DNA of 64,000 bases from an uncultured Lachnospiraceae bacterium (GTDB lineage: Bacteria > Bacillota > Clostridia > Lachnospirales > Lachnospiraceae): the NCBI GenBank assembly GCA_948794795.1, contig CAQGLR010000002.1:124001-188000 (forward strand), in the 5' to 3' direction. The notes below the pieces were generated by a model. It saw nothing but the letters and a program-made list of their open reading frames with translations, was not told where the DNA came from and ran no database searches. A program made the position numbers and the translations under genes. Below are positions 27,352-36,598 of the stretch, in pieces. The stretch's first letter is position 1. Each line of letters starts with the position of its first letter.

Positions 27352-28422
27352 TTATAAACCAGTATTATTCTCTAAAAGTTTATATGCAGTTTCTTCTATT
27401 TCTGCAATTCTTTTAATAATTCCAGAAATTTGTGTAAGTGCATCATCTTTATCAAGCAGATAATTTGTTAAAATCCTTGTCATTACAGAAATATACTTCC
27501 CACTTTGTGTAAACATTCCAGCAGCCTTGATAAAATGCTTGTTTCCATATAGGCTGCCTGTTTCCCTTAAATTAGATGCAATAACATCCCTGCTTGCGCA
27601 TGATGGAAAATCCATCCTTTTTTCTAATGGCATAAGATTATCTGCAAATATAGTTATTCCTGTATACCTGGTAATATTGAGAAGACACTTACGGAATTCT
27701 TCATTAGCTGCATCTTTTCTCCACTGTCCAAATTCCCTGCTTAATCTATACATTGCTTTAATTCCGCATGTATCTTCATCTGGATTAAGCATACGTACTG
27801 CCTTAGCCCTGAATCCATTTAAAGCCAGTTCCCTTACTTCTGGAAGGTTATCCTGGAAGCTAAAACAATATATACCACAAGGGTCTGCATATCCCTCTCC
27901 TTTAATATCCAGTGCAAGTTTTAAGCTGCTATATGGCAATTCTTGTATTTCTTCAAGTGAATTATCGTACAAATATATACACTTTTTCTGGTCACAGTAC
28001 CCTGACACAAGTATATAATGGCATGGTATATGCTGTTTATGCCAGAATTTCTTATGGTAATCAAGGTAATACATATCAAGTGCACCAGCCATAACAGGAC
28101 ATCCATTATCTATATTTTCTTTGATTATATCCATTATATAATTAAAATCCTTATATTCATAAAACTTATATTTAAAACCAGCAACAGGGCTTAAGTGCAT
28201 ATACATTTTCTTTACACTGGCTATATTCCACATTGCCATCCTTATACCAGGATTATCCTGTTGTATTGTATAACTAAATTCACCAAGCCCTGACAATGCC
28301 ATAAAAAAGCAAGATGGCATCCATTGTATCCCGCTTTTTGCCATATATAAATCTTCAGTACCATTCCAGCAGCACTCAAAACCATCTACATGGTGTTCCA
28401 GGCTGATATATCCAGAATCCAA
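27352..28422 (-). CDS. BtrH-like acyltransferase/cysteine-hydrolase-fold protein
   Basis: 356 aa, TTG start with AAGGAGG 7 nt upstream. The N-terminal 170 residues resemble the BtrH N-terminal domain (PF14399): an early Cys in DGFECCWNG, then GCPVMAGALDMYYL, a His in HYILVSGY and an Asp in IYLYDNS, a plausible Cys-His-Asp arrangement. The rest resembles the DUF4872-type tail of the same family. BtrH transfers the aminoacyl side chain onto ribostamycin in butirosin synthesis; relatives sit in many natural-product loci. Last gene of the cluster, 62 bp after a TrpB2-like gene. Acyl transfer or amide formation on the product is inferred. Confidence 0.65.
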   Translation of the reverse strand: MDSGYISLEHHVDGFECCWNGTEDLYMAKSGIQWMPSCFFMALSGLGEFSYTIQQDNPGIRMAMWNIASVKKMYMHLSPVAGFKYKFYEYKDFNYIMDIIKENIDNGCPVMAGALDMYYLDYHKKFWHKQHIPCHYILVSGYCDQKKCIYLYDNSLEEIQELPYSSLKLALDIKGEGYADPCGIYCFSFQDNLPEVRELALNGFRAKAVRMLNPDEDTCGIKAMYRLSREFGQWRKDAANEEFRKCLLNITRYTGITIFADNLMPLEKRMDFPSCASRDVIASNLRETGSLYGNKHFIKAAGMFTQSGKYISVMTRILTNYLLDKDDALTQISGIIKRIAEIEETAYKLLENNTGL

Positions 28423-28484
28423 TCAAAGTCCTCCTTGCCAATCCTGCAAAACAGTTAGTTTACACAATAATATATAAAAGTATC

Positions 28485-29771
28485 CTATATAACACTTTTA
28501 TATCCCTCTAAATCAAGCATGCCGCTGCCACTGCACAACATAACCAGGTTCTTTTTCTTGTTTTTCTTTTTTAATTCTAATGCTGTTTCAATTACTGCAG
28601 CAACTGCATGTGACGTTTCAGGTGCAACAAGCACACCTTCTGTTTCAAGAAAAACTTTAGCTGCTTTAAATGCATCTTTTTCACCATACGCTTTAGCATC
28701 TAATAACCCTTCATGCCTTAAAAGCCCTGCTACTGGTGAACCACTGTGCTGTCTTAGGCCGCCAGCATGTACAGGGTCTGGTATAAAACTATGCCCCATT
28801 GTATAAGACTTTACAAGTGGTGTATAACCTTTATAATCAGAATAATCATATTCATAATTTCCCTGTGTAAGCCTTGGTGCTGCTTCTGACTCTGCACCTA
28901 TATACAAAACTTCATTATTCATTCTTTCCTCAATAAATGGAAGCATAAAACCTCCAAGATTGCTTCCGCCGCTTATACATGCAAAAAGCATATCAGGTTT
29001 TTCACCTGCTTTCTCCATTTGTTTTTTAGTTTCAAGCCCCAAAAGTGTCTGGTGTATTAACACATGTGTTGTATTGCTTCCAGACAGGTAAGCAAAACCT
29101 TTATTATCCTTTGCATATGCAACTGCATCACTTATTGCAGTGCCAAGTGTCCCTGTATGGTCTTTATTTTCCATAAGAATATCCCTGCCAACCAGAGTTA
29201 AACTGCTTGGAGATGGCATTACTTCTGCACCAAGCAAATCCATATAAATCTTTCTGTATGGCTTCTGTTCCAGTGAACATTTTGCCATAAAAACCTTACA
29301 TTCCATCCCATAAAACTTACTAGAAAGCGCAAGTGCCATTCCCCACTGCCCAGCCCCTGTTTCAGAAACAACCCCTTTAAACCCTTCATTATTAGCATAG
29401 TATAACTGTGGTATTGCAGTTGAAAGTTTAAAACTTCCTGTTAATAATAAATCCTCACGTTTAAAATAAATATGTGCCGGTGTACCAAGGTATCTTTCAA
29501 GAGCTGCCGCCCTTCTAAGCGGTGTTGGCCTGCCAATCTGGAAAAGCTTCTCCAATACTTCATCTGGTATCTTAATCCATTTTTCTTTACAATGGTCTTG
29601 TAAAATAAGCTCTTTTGGCCTTATTTCCTGCATAAGCCCAGACTGGTCACTACACACCCCTGTTTCATGGTTTTTTGCTGCTGGCAGCTCTTTTGGCAGG
29701 AATGGCATAAAATTATACCATTTGTCTGGCATTTCATTTTCATCCAAATAAATATCAATACTTTTATCCAT
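28485..29771 (-). CDS. TrpB2-like PLP-dependent enzyme (copy 1)
   Basis: 428 aa, ATG with AAGGAG. Tryptophan-synthase-beta fold of the TrpB2 type: GRPTPLRRAAALERYLGTPA, ETGAGQWGMALA (catalytic Glu137) and the phosphate loop GGSNLGG. The PLP lysine (K115) is in GSFKLS, where TrpB proteins normally have HK; the Phe is shared with the paralogue at 42.7 kb. There is no trpA or other trp gene here, so tryptophan synthesis is unlikely. A beta-replacement or elimination on a serine-like substrate is the family expectation. Lies one base after the ProC-like gene, clearly the same operon. Confidence 0.82.
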   Translation of the reverse strand: MDKSIDIYLDENEMPDKWYNFMPFLPKELPAAKNHETGVCSDQSGLMQEIRPKELILQDHCKEKWIKIPDEVLEKLFQIGRPTPLRRAAALERYLGTPAHIYFKREDLLLTGSFKLSTAIPQLYYANNEGFKGVVSETGAGQWGMALALSSKFYGMECKVFMAKCSLEQKPYRKIYMDLLGAEVMPSPSSLTLVGRDILMENKDHTGTLGTAISDAVAYAKDNKGFAYLSGSNTTHVLIHQTLLGLETKKQMEKAGEKPDMLFACISGGSNLGGFMLPFIEERMNNEVLYIGAESEAAPRLTQGNYEYDYSDYKGYTPLVKSYTMGHSFIPDPVHAGGLRQHSGSPVAGLLRHEGLLDAKAYGEKDAFKAAKVFLETEGVLVAPETSHAVAAVIETALELKKKNKKKNLVMLCSGSGMLDLEGYKSVI

Positions 29772-29772
29772 C

Positions 29773-30450
29773 TTATCTCTCCTTGTTTTTATACATAAGC
29801 CCTTTTATATAATAATTGTCTTTATCTGGCGGACAGCCAAGAATTGTACCTGTTGCAACTGATTTAACTGCTGCATCTTTTATCTTTTCTGGCACACCTT
29901 GTCCAGAAAGCTCTTTCTCAAGCTTGTCATAAAAATTAAGCGCACATATTGTTGCAATCCTGTTTACCTGCTGCACATCCATTTCATTACCTGCAATTAT
30001 TTCCCCTAAGTCTTTAAATATATAAGAAAGCCTACGTGTATAACCAGATGCATCCCCATCAGTAATAAATACCCCTTTAAGCCCGTTAAGAAGTGCAAGT
30101 GCTTCTGCAACAGGTTTTAGTGGTATAATTTCCAGGTTTTTAAAACTGCTTTTAAGGGATTTTGTATCTACAGAAGTAGCCATATTAACTACTAAAGAAC
30201 TTTCACTTATTCTTTCTTTATATTTTTCCAGAAAACATTTTACTTCATCTGGCGGCACACAGATAAAAATATAATTAAGTTTTTCTATAATATCATCTGT
30301 TTTACAGCTAATCCTGTTATATTTTTCTGCACAGTAAACAGCTGCATCCAAATCTTTATCACATATATATACATTAATTTCCCTGGGGAAATGTCTTGCC
30401 AGGCTTTTCCCAAGCCTCCCTGCCCCTATAATCCCTATATTTTCTTCCAA
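29773..30450 (-). CDS. ProC-like NAD(P)-dependent reductase
   Basis: 225 aa from a TTG at 30450, chosen because AAGGAG lies 8 nt upstream and the frame then opens with MEENIGIIGAGRLGKSLARH, a normal Rossmann start; upstream ATG codons lack a site. The fold resembles pyrroline-5-carboxylate reductase: VYICDKDLDAA, IFICVPPDEV and MATSVDTKSL in the usual order, then an all-helical C-terminal half. The GP rich C-terminal signature of true ProC is not evident, so the substrate is probably another imine or ketone of the pathway. Ends one base before TrpB2 copy 1. Confidence 0.65.
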   Translation of the reverse strand: MEENIGIIGAGRLGKSLARHFPREINVYICDKDLDAAVYCAEKYNRISCKTDDIIEKLNYIFICVPPDEVKCFLEKYKERISESSLVVNMATSVDTKSLKSSFKNLEIIPLKPVAEALALLNGLKGVFITDGDASGYTRRLSYIFKDLGEIIAGNEMDVQQVNRIATICALNFYDKLEKELSGQGVPEKIKDAAVKSVATGTILGCPPDKDNYYIKGLMYKNKER

Positions 30451-30484
30451 TAATACTTCTCCTTTCCAGGACATCTTTATACAC

Positions 30485-30540
30485 TGCCAAGCGGATATCC
30501 GCAACCCGCAATGCCTTCAAGCAGGCATTGGCTACTTGCT
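30485..30540. repeat. Short palindromic repeat, copy 2
   Basis: 56 bp. Contains GCGGATATCCGC (30491-30502, perfect palindrome) and AATGCC...GGCATT, framed by GCCAA and TTGGC. Copy 1 is at 25845-25903. It sits in the 98-bp gap between the dehydrogenase and the ProC-like gene, inside the cluster. Confidence 0.6.
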
Positions 30541-30548
30541 TAATGAGG

Positions 30549-31574
30549 TTAAAATACAATCTGTGTTTTAATATTACTATTATCCATACGGCTTTGTATA
30601 AATGCATCCTTACAATCTTTATAACTATATTCTGAAGTTACCACATGTCTAAATATATCCTGGTACTTCTGGCAAAATTCCAGCGACTTTTCAAAATCCC
30701 CTGTTCCTCCTATACTTCCTTTAACCGTTAATCTTTTCATAGTAATTAACCCTGCATTTACAGAACACTGGCCATAAAGCCCTGTTGTAACCACAGTCCC
30801 ACATGGAGCTGATACTTCCAAGGCTGTATTAAATGCTGCCGGGCTTCCAGACATTTCACACACCAGTTTAAAACCACCTTCTGCATACATACTGTTATAA
30901 GATTTACCAGCTTCTTTTGTACTATAAAAATACCGTTGTGTTTTCTCCCCTGTAATACTGTCAAGCCAGTTAATACGCTTATCATTTAAGTCACTTATAT
31001 ATAAATCCTTAACCTTAAACTCATATTTTAATAAAAGATAAGCTGCAATTCCTATCACACCACATCCAGTTACAAGGACTTTGCCTGTAATATCCCCTAT
31101 ACTAAGGCTTGAAAGCGCATGGTATGCTACAGCAACAGGTTCTGCCAGTGCACCCACTTTAAAAGAAAGCTGTTTCCCAGTATTATAAATATATTTTTCA
31201 TTAACCACAGCTTCACTTCTTAAAAATCCATCTACAGTTAATCCAAACTTTTCAATATCCTGGCACAAATTCTTGTCTTGCTTACAGTTACTACACTCTC
31301 CACAATACCTGCTGCAGTCCCCTGTCACATGGTCCCCTGCCGCCACTTTTATTACATCTGTGCCTGTTTCCACTACTTCCCCAGACCATTCATGTCCAGG
31401 TATCACTGGATATGTGCCAGGAGCATCATATTTTCCATCAAATAATTTATAATCTGAACCACATAAACCCACTCTTTTGATATGTACCCTTACTTCATGT
31501 CTTCCAAGCTTTTCCTGTGGCCTTCCATTCTTTAAAACTATCTTTCCTGGTGCTTCTATACATATTATCTGCAT
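30549..31574 (-). CDS. Zinc-dependent medium-chain dehydrogenase
   Basis: 341 aa, ATG with AAGGAGG. MDR fold: catalytic-zinc Cys in GLCGSDYKLF, GHEWSGEVV with the zinc His/Glu, structural-zinc Cys quartet CGECSNCKQDKNLC, and a nucleotide-binding glycine motif VTGCGVIGIAA. It oxidises secondary alcohols of polyols or sugars with NAD(P). Members of this group act as 2-deoxy-scyllo-inosamine dehydrogenases in aminoglycoside pathways, which would fit the cyclase encoded upstream; that match is inference. Separated from the next upstream cluster gene by a 620-bp repeat-filled gap. Confidence 0.85.
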   Translation of the reverse strand: MQIICIEAPGKIVLKNGRPQEKLGRHEVRVHIKRVGLCGSDYKLFDGKYDAPGTYPVIPGHEWSGEVVETGTDVIKVAAGDHVTGDCSRYCGECSNCKQDKNLCQDIEKFGLTVDGFLRSEAVVNEKYIYNTGKQLSFKVGALAEPVAVAYHALSSLSIGDITGKVLVTGCGVIGIAAYLLLKYEFKVKDLYISDLNDKRINWLDSITGEKTQRYFYSTKEAGKSYNSMYAEGGFKLVCEMSGSPAAFNTALEVSAPCGTVVTTGLYGQCSVNAGLITMKRLTVKGSIGGTGDFEKSLEFCQKYQDIFRHVVTSEYSYKDCKDAFIQSRMDNSNIKTQIVF

Positions 31575-31690
31575 AACAAGTTTCCTCCTTAATCCATATG
31601 CGGGCAGAACCTGATAAACATTACACTTATATTACTGTAGTGGTTATAAACTACCATAGTTTAGCCAAGTGGATAAAATACCCATTACAA

Positions 31691-31820
31691 TTTTTAATAT
31701 CCAAAGTAATAAAACTCTCAATATTATTTTTAACATCCAAAATAATAAAACTCTCAATATTATTTTTAATATCTAAAGTAATAAAACTCTTAATATTATT
31801 TTTAATATCCAAAGTAATAA
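31691..31820. repeat. 36-bp tandem repeat, about 3.6 units
   Basis: Unit begins TTTTTAATATCC and recurs at exactly 36-bp spacing (31691, 31727, 31763, 31799) with one to three changes per unit. Being a multiple of three it stays open in several frames; the minus-strand reading repeats a 12-residue unit like FITLDIKNNIES. No spacers, so it is a minisatellite and not a CRISPR array. It lies in the gap between the two radical SAM/dehydrogenase genes. Confidence 0.85.
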
Positions 31821-31821
31821 G

Positions 31822-31915
31822 TGTTTGAAAATTAAATTTATACAAAGATTATATTGCTCTGGCAAATTCCAAATGTTTTACCAAAAGGCAGCTGTTATGC
31901 ACCACTGCGTATCCA
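31822..31915. repeat. MITE-like element, partial copy
   Basis: Starts with a perfect TGTTTGAAAATTA end, continues through TTGCTCTGGCAAATTCC and GGCAGCTGTTATGCACC, then loses similarity. One terminal half only, immediately beside the 36-bp repeat. Confidence 0.65.
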
Positions 31916-31971
31916 GCCAAGCGCAATGTCATTTAGTTAAGCAAAACCTAATAAATTAAAGAACTTATTGA

Positions 31972-32203
31972 TGTTTGAAAATTAAAATTCCACAAAGATT
32001 ATATTACTCTGGCAAATTCCAAATGTTTTACCAAAAAGCAGCTGTTATGGGGGCGCTGGTGCTTAAGCCACGTAAATGTTTCGCAGAAACATTGGGGCTT
32101 TATGCACCATTGCGCATCCCATCCAAGTGCAAACGGGCTGCTGTTGGTAAACATTTGGAATTGCCAGAGCCACATAACTTATGAAATATCTAATTTTCAA
32201 ACA
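31972..32203. repeat. Palindromic MITE-like element, copy C
   Basis: 232 bp with perfect 13-bp terminal inverted repeats: TGTTTGAAAATTA (31972-31984) and TAATTTTCAAACA (32191-32203). This copy defines the element ends best. Its right end contains the stop codon of the radical SAM gene at 32197, so the element inserted at the very end of that gene. Confidence 0.82.
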
Positions 32204-33615
32204 CGCCCCCAAAATTCTTTGTTTAGCATTTCCATTTTGTCTAAAGATTTCCTTGCATAAACAACCTTATCCCTAAGCCTTGTATATGGAAGTTCCCACC
32301 ACAGGTACCAGTTTTTATGCCTGCACACCCTGTCCTCTATATAGTCCAGTATATCTGGATTATTTATAATAGCAGGTTCACAATAAAACTTTGGAATTAA
32401 ATAATCAGAGTCTCTTTTTAAAACACCTTGTTTAACAGCAATTTCATACAATGGTATATCTGGAAATACACGGAATCCAAGAGTACAGAATACATTAGCC
32501 ATTGCATCCCCATCAGGAGCCAGGTGTTCCATTAAATCTATTGTCTTACAAATATCTTCCCTGGTTTCACCAGGAGCCCCGAAAAAAACACAATGTTCAA
32601 TTTTAATATTATAAGAACGTACAATATTATGTGCATTAATTATATCTTTAACAAAATAATTTTTATTTAATGTTTTTAATATCCTGTCACTTCCAGAATC
32701 TGTTCCAAATTCAACACCTGCACATCCTGTTTCCTTCATAAGACATACAAGTTCTTCTGTAACCGTACCAGGATTTAGCATACAATACCATGGCAGTTTT
32801 AAATTCCTGCGTTTCATTTCCTTTACAATTCCAAGTGAATGTAAATATGGTACATTAAACACACCATCCGTAATTTCAATGCCTGCACATCCTGGATGGC
32901 TTTTAATCTTCTCCATCTCATCTACTACAGCTTCTGGTGTTCTTTCCCTGGTTTTATTTCCCTCTATCAGGCAGTTAGAACAATATATACAGGATAACCC
33001 GCATCCTCTTTTTGTCTGTATACTTTCTAATACTCCAGAATATCCATGCTGGAAATATTCTTTATCATAGAATTTATAATCTGGAAATACACACTTATCA
33101 AGTTCCGCATATTCCTTAACCTGGTTTGAAACCAGCCTGCCATCACTATTATAATAAACCAGCCCTGGTATGTTTTTTATATCTTTTCCATTTTCTAATG
33201 CATCAAGAAACTGTGGGACTGCAAATTCCCCTTCGCCTTTAATTCCATATCCAGCACTTGTATATGCCAATATTTCTTCTGGGGCAAGGCTAAATCCTGC
33301 ACCGCCAAGGAATATCTGGTTTTGTTTTAAATATTTCCTGCATATTTTTACAATTTCTTTTACAAGAGGAGGATAAAATACTGGTTCAAAAAAACACTGG
33401 TTATCAATATTGCGTATTGAAATCCCTGCAATATCTGCTTTAAATCTTTCTAAGGCATTTTCTATAACTTCTTTATCATTATTTACAAAACATAAATCAA
33501 CACATTTTACATTGTGTCCTGCTTTTTCACAAACAGATGCAATAACTGCCATTCCACATGGAAGTACAGGACGCAGTGACTTTTCTTTATTTACAGAAAT
33601 TAATAATACATTCAT
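32197..33615 (-). CDS. Cobalamin-binding-domain radical SAM enzyme
   Basis: 472 aa. The N-terminal 150 residues form a B12-binding Rossmann domain (GMAVIASVCEKAGH, IFLGGAGFSLAPEEIL) without a DxHxxG motif, as in class B radical SAM enzymes. The radical SAM domain has C205xxxC209xxC212 in RGCGLSCIYC. A C-terminal region of about 130 residues follows. Related enzymes methylate unactivated carbons or rearrange rings. Its ATG overlaps the decarboxylase stop by 4 bp. The last residues GRV and the stop codon lie in or at the end of MITE copy C, so the original C-terminus may have been longer. Confidence 0.85.
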   Translation of the reverse strand: MNVLLISVNKEKSLRPVLPCGMAVIASVCEKAGHNVKCVDLCFVNNDKEVIENALERFKADIAGISIRNIDNQCFFEPVFYPPLVKEIVKICRKYLKQNQIFLGGAGFSLAPEEILAYTSAGYGIKGEGEFAVPQFLDALENGKDIKNIPGLVYYNSDGRLVSNQVKEYAELDKCVFPDYKFYDKEYFQHGYSGVLESIQTKRGCGLSCIYCSNCLIEGNKTRERTPEAVVDEMEKIKSHPGCAGIEITDGVFNVPYLHSLGIVKEMKRRNLKLPWYCMLNPGTVTEELVCLMKETGCAGVEFGTDSGSDRILKTLNKNYFVKDIINAHNIVRSYNIKIEHCVFFGAPGETREDICKTIDLMEHLAPDGDAMANVFCTLGFRVFPDIPLYEIAVKQGVLKRDSDYLIPKFYCEPAIINNPDILDYIEDRVCRHKNWYLWWELPYTRLRDKVVYARKSLDKMEMLNKEFWGRV

Positions 33616-34790
33616 ATTCTTTTACCAAGTGTATTTTCAAGACGCATAAAAGTTTCTGCAAACTCTTTAAGCCTGTCTTCACTATTATGCCTGTGCACTA
33701 CAATACGCACTGCATTATAACGTTTTGAAACACTGGCAAGCCATCCTTCCTTTTCAAGCAAGCCCATTATTTTAACAGGGTCTTTGCTTTTAACCATAAT
33801 AATATTTAAGTCCTGCCTTCCAGCAGTTTCTATATTTCTTTTATGAAGTTCATTAACAAGCATTTCCCTGCGTGACATAATTAACTTTGTATTATTAACA
33901 AAGCCTTTATAACCTAAACTATGTATAACAGCATATACCGACGCAAGCCCTGCACCAGTCCTTGTCCCTGCAAGTGTTGTATGTGCCTTTGTGCCATGGA
34001 AAAATGACTCAAAATTTATATAATCCATAAGCTCCCTGTTACGGAAAAGTATAAAACCTCCAGGTATTACTGACATTCCATATTTATGCGGGTCTATTGT
34101 AATTGAATCTACACTTTCCAGGGCAAAATCAAATGGAACACTTTTATAACCTGCATCTTCCATAAATGGCAATAAAAATCCGCCTGAGGCTGCATCTACA
34201 TGGAAATAGATACCATATTTTTTTGCAATTTCCCCTGTTTCTTTTATATGTTCAACTGTACCTGTTTCACTTGTACCTGCTGTTGCTATAACTGCAGTTG
34301 TATTTTTTGTAATTTTACTTTCTAATTCCTGGGCTTGCACCTGGAAGTTTTCATCTGTCTTAACTGTAATAAGCTTAATTCCAAGAAATGCACATGCCTT
34401 ATTAAAAGAAAAATGGACTGCTTCTGATGCAACAGCCTCTGGATATTTTATACCTTTCTGAAATCCAGCCTGCCTTGCCACATACATTGCAAGCAGGTTT
34501 GCTTCTGTCCCGCCTGTAACAATATTTCCTGCAGCACTGTTGTTATGAAGCAGGTTTCCAAGCATAGCTGTTACTTCCTGTTCCATTTTTTTTAGGCTGC
34601 CAAAAATCCTTGTATCCCCAAGATTTGATAAAAGCATCTGTTTATATGCCCATACTGCTATATCTAATGGTTCACTACAGATAGAATTTAATATCCTGCC
34701 ATCCCTGTAGCTATAATTACTGGCACATATCTGTCTTATCTTTTCCTTTATCTCCTGCTTGTCTTTTGCATTATCTGGAAACTTATACAT
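33612..34790 (-). CDS. Group II PLP-dependent decarboxylase (MfnA-like)
   Basis: 392 aa from ATG 34790, chosen for GGGGGA 5 nt upstream. AAT-fold type I PLP enzyme: VTGGTEANL, the PLP-stacking ATAGTSETGTVE, the Asp in FHVDAASGGF and the Schiff-base Lys in DPHKYGM. Closest in general pattern to archaeal-type tyrosine/aspartate decarboxylases (MfnA). It removes the carboxyl from an aromatic or acidic amino acid. Placed between the TIM-barrel isomerase and the B12 radical SAM enzyme, with a 4-bp ATGA overlap to the latter. Substrate unknown. Confidence 0.85.
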   Translation of the reverse strand: MYKFPDNAKDKQEIKEKIRQICASNYSYRDGRILNSICSEPLDIAVWAYKQMLLSNLGDTRIFGSLKKMEQEVTAMLGNLLHNNSAAGNIVTGGTEANLLAMYVARQAGFQKGIKYPEAVASEAVHFSFNKACAFLGIKLITVKTDENFQVQAQELESKITKNTTAVIATAGTSETGTVEHIKETGEIAKKYGIYFHVDAASGGFLLPFMEDAGYKSVPFDFALESVDSITIDPHKYGMSVIPGGFILFRNRELMDYINFESFFHGTKAHTTLAGTRTGAGLASVYAVIHSLGYKGFVNNTKLIMSRREMLVNELHKRNIETAGRQDLNIIMVKSKDPVKIMGLLEKEGWLASVSKRYNAVRIVVHRHNSEDRLKEFAETFMRLENTLGKRI

Positions 34791-34833
34791 AATAATCCCC
34801 CATGGATAATAATGAAAATGCTGTATATACTGT

Positions 34834-35676
34834 CTATTCTGCACTATTTATATTATTTATTATGCCAGACAGGTAATTATAACTTTTACTAAGTGCTTCT
34901 TTTGCAACAGCACTATGGTGGTATAACTCAACACTTACAGCCCTGTTATAATTATATTGTTTTAACAGCCCCAGTATTTTTTCAAAATCTAAATCACCCT
35001 CTCCTGGAATTTCATGGTGGTGTATTTTATTTTTAATATCTTCAATATGTATATGTACTGTTAAGCCAATAACATCCTTTATTGCCTTATATAAATCAGG
35101 CTCGCAGCATTCAACATGCCCTATGTCAAGATTAATACGGAAGTTTCCGCTGTCTATGTCACATACCAGGCTTTTTGCGCTATCAGAAGTTCCTATAAAC
35201 ATTCCTGGCTCTGGCTCAATAGCAAATATAATTCCATCACCTGCATAATCCAGACATTCTTTTATACCTTCTTTAAGGTATTTATAAGTATCCTGTTCTG
35301 TAAGCTTTCCGTCTTTATTGCCTGATGCAAAACTTACAATGGGTATGCCAAGTTCCCTGGCTATATCTGCTGCCCTTTTAATTAATCCAATCCTTTTGTT
35401 TCTTCCATTCTTGTCCGCTGTAACCAGTGATGGTTCAAACCGGATATCTGACAATAAGTTATCTGCACCAGTTGCAAGGCTGGCTGCTGTAATTCCATTA
35501 TTTTTTAATGAGTCTTTTATTGAATTTATCTGCCTGTCTGTATAATTTAATGGATGTATATGGTTTTTGTGCAGTGAAAGTTCAATATATTTATATCCAG
35601 TTTCTGCAGTTATTTTAATTGCATCTTCTATAGATACATCCCTTAAACCATTTGCATTATATGCCAATGAAACCAT
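34834..35676 (-). CDS. TIM-barrel sugar-phosphate isomerase/epimerase family protein
   Basis: 280 aa, ATG with GGGAG. Xylose-isomerase-like TIM barrel (AP endonuclease 2 superfamily): start MVSLAYNANGLRDVS, ETGYKYIELSLHK, the metal Glu in FAIEPEPGMF, Asp/His in NLDIGHVECCEP, HIHIEDIK and the end-strand VSVELYHH. Members isomerise keto-sugars or inososes. In this locus it could act on the cyclitol made by the cyclase; this is inference. 4 bp after the upstream hydrolase gene. Confidence 0.8.
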   Translation of the reverse strand: MVSLAYNANGLRDVSIEDAIKITAETGYKYIELSLHKNHIHPLNYTDRQINSIKDSLKNNGITAASLATGADNLLSDIRFEPSLVTADKNGRNKRIGLIKRAADIARELGIPIVSFASGNKDGKLTEQDTYKYLKEGIKECLDYAGDGIIFAIEPEPGMFIGTSDSAKSLVCDIDSGNFRINLDIGHVECCEPDLYKAIKDVIGLTVHIHIEDIKNKIHHHEIPGEGDLDFEKILGLLKQYNYNRAVSVELYHHSAVAKEALSKSYNYLSGIINNINSAE

Positions 35677-35680
35677 TTAT

Positions 35681-36598
35681 TCATCTCCCTTTTCCAAGAT
35701 AGTTCCTTACTTGTTCTTCAAAACTGCCATCTGCACCCTCATAAGGTTTTAAAATATCTTTATATAATCCAGGCCTGCGTCCCAGAAGAGTCCAGAATGA
35801 TGTATTAGAAAATGTAACGTCCAGCTTTCTAAGTTCCCTTAAATAATCCAGGTCAAGCTCCCCTATACATACTCCTGTCTCCCTGCCAAGACTGTTTATT
35901 ATATTAACAGGTCCTGATATTGTACTGTAGCCGCCAAATTTTATTTTAATAACCCTGCCATTACGTATACCTTCAAGCATACCTGAAACACTATTATATA
36001 AAGTATAACAGCAGTTATTAACACTATTGGCAAGCACAACTGGCTTTACTATTCCAAGGTTCTGCACCAGTGAATTTCCTGGCACACATATAATTTCTGC
36101 CCCTTTCAATGCAAGCATCCTTGGCATTTCAGGAATCCAGAAATCAGAACACACACATACACCTATCTTTCCTAACGGGGTATTAACTACCAGCTGCCCG
36201 GTTCCAGGTTCTATATTTGATAATTCTGACGCATACCTGTGTATCTTCCTTGCTTTGCCCGCAATACTCCCATCACTGTTAAGCAATACAGATGTGTTAT
36301 AATATCTGCCATCCTCTTCTTCAACAAATGTACCACAAAGTATAAATACACTATACTTTTTTGCAATCTTACTAAGCCTTTGTGTAATAACACCTGGAAC
36401 AGTATATGTAATTCTTTCTTTATACTTATATCTGTCTGGCATATACCATGGTGCACCAGTAAAAAATTCTGGAAGTGATATAAAATCTGGCTGTTCTTTC
36501 TGGCATAATTCCTCAAGTATATGTTCTGTTTCTTCAAGTGCCTGTTCAGGTTCTTTATACCATTCTGGCTGTATTAACGCTGCCCTTATCTTTGCCAT
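35681..36598 (-). CDS. Carbon-nitrogen hydrolase (nitrilase superfamily), catalytic triad intact
   Basis: 305 aa, ATG with GGAGG. Nitrilase fold with Glu44 (SLPEFF), Lys118 (ARKIH) and the nucleophile Cys150 (VCVCSDFWIPE). It hydrolyses or transfers an amide or nitrile carbon-nitrogen bond. Its start overlaps the preceding paralogue by 13 bp. The pairing with a Cys-less relative suggests the two form a complex. Confidence 0.87.
   Translation of the reverse strand: MAKIRAALIQPEWYKEPEQALEETEHILEELCQKEQPDFISLPEFFTGAPWYMPDRYKYKERITYTVPGVITQRLSKIAKKYSVFILCGTFVEEEDGRYYNTSVLLNSDGSIAGKARKIHRYASELSNIEPGTGQLVVNTPLGKIGVCVCSDFWIPEMPRMLALKGAEIICVPGNSLVQNLGIVKPVVLANSVNNCCYTLYNSVSGMLEGIRNGRVIKIKFGGYSTISGPVNIINSLGRETGVCIGELDLDYLRELRKLDVTFSNTSFWTLLGRRPGLYKDILKPYEGADGSFEEQVRNYLGKGR

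Noticed and set aside
31691..31820. 36-bp repeats as a CRISPR array
   Set aside because: Units are directly abutting with no spacers, and no cas genes are present. It is a minisatellite.
31651..31845. 64-residue repeat-containing minus-strand frame and its plus-strand counterpart
   Set aside because: Both are open only because the repeat length is a multiple of three; no ribosome site and low complexity.
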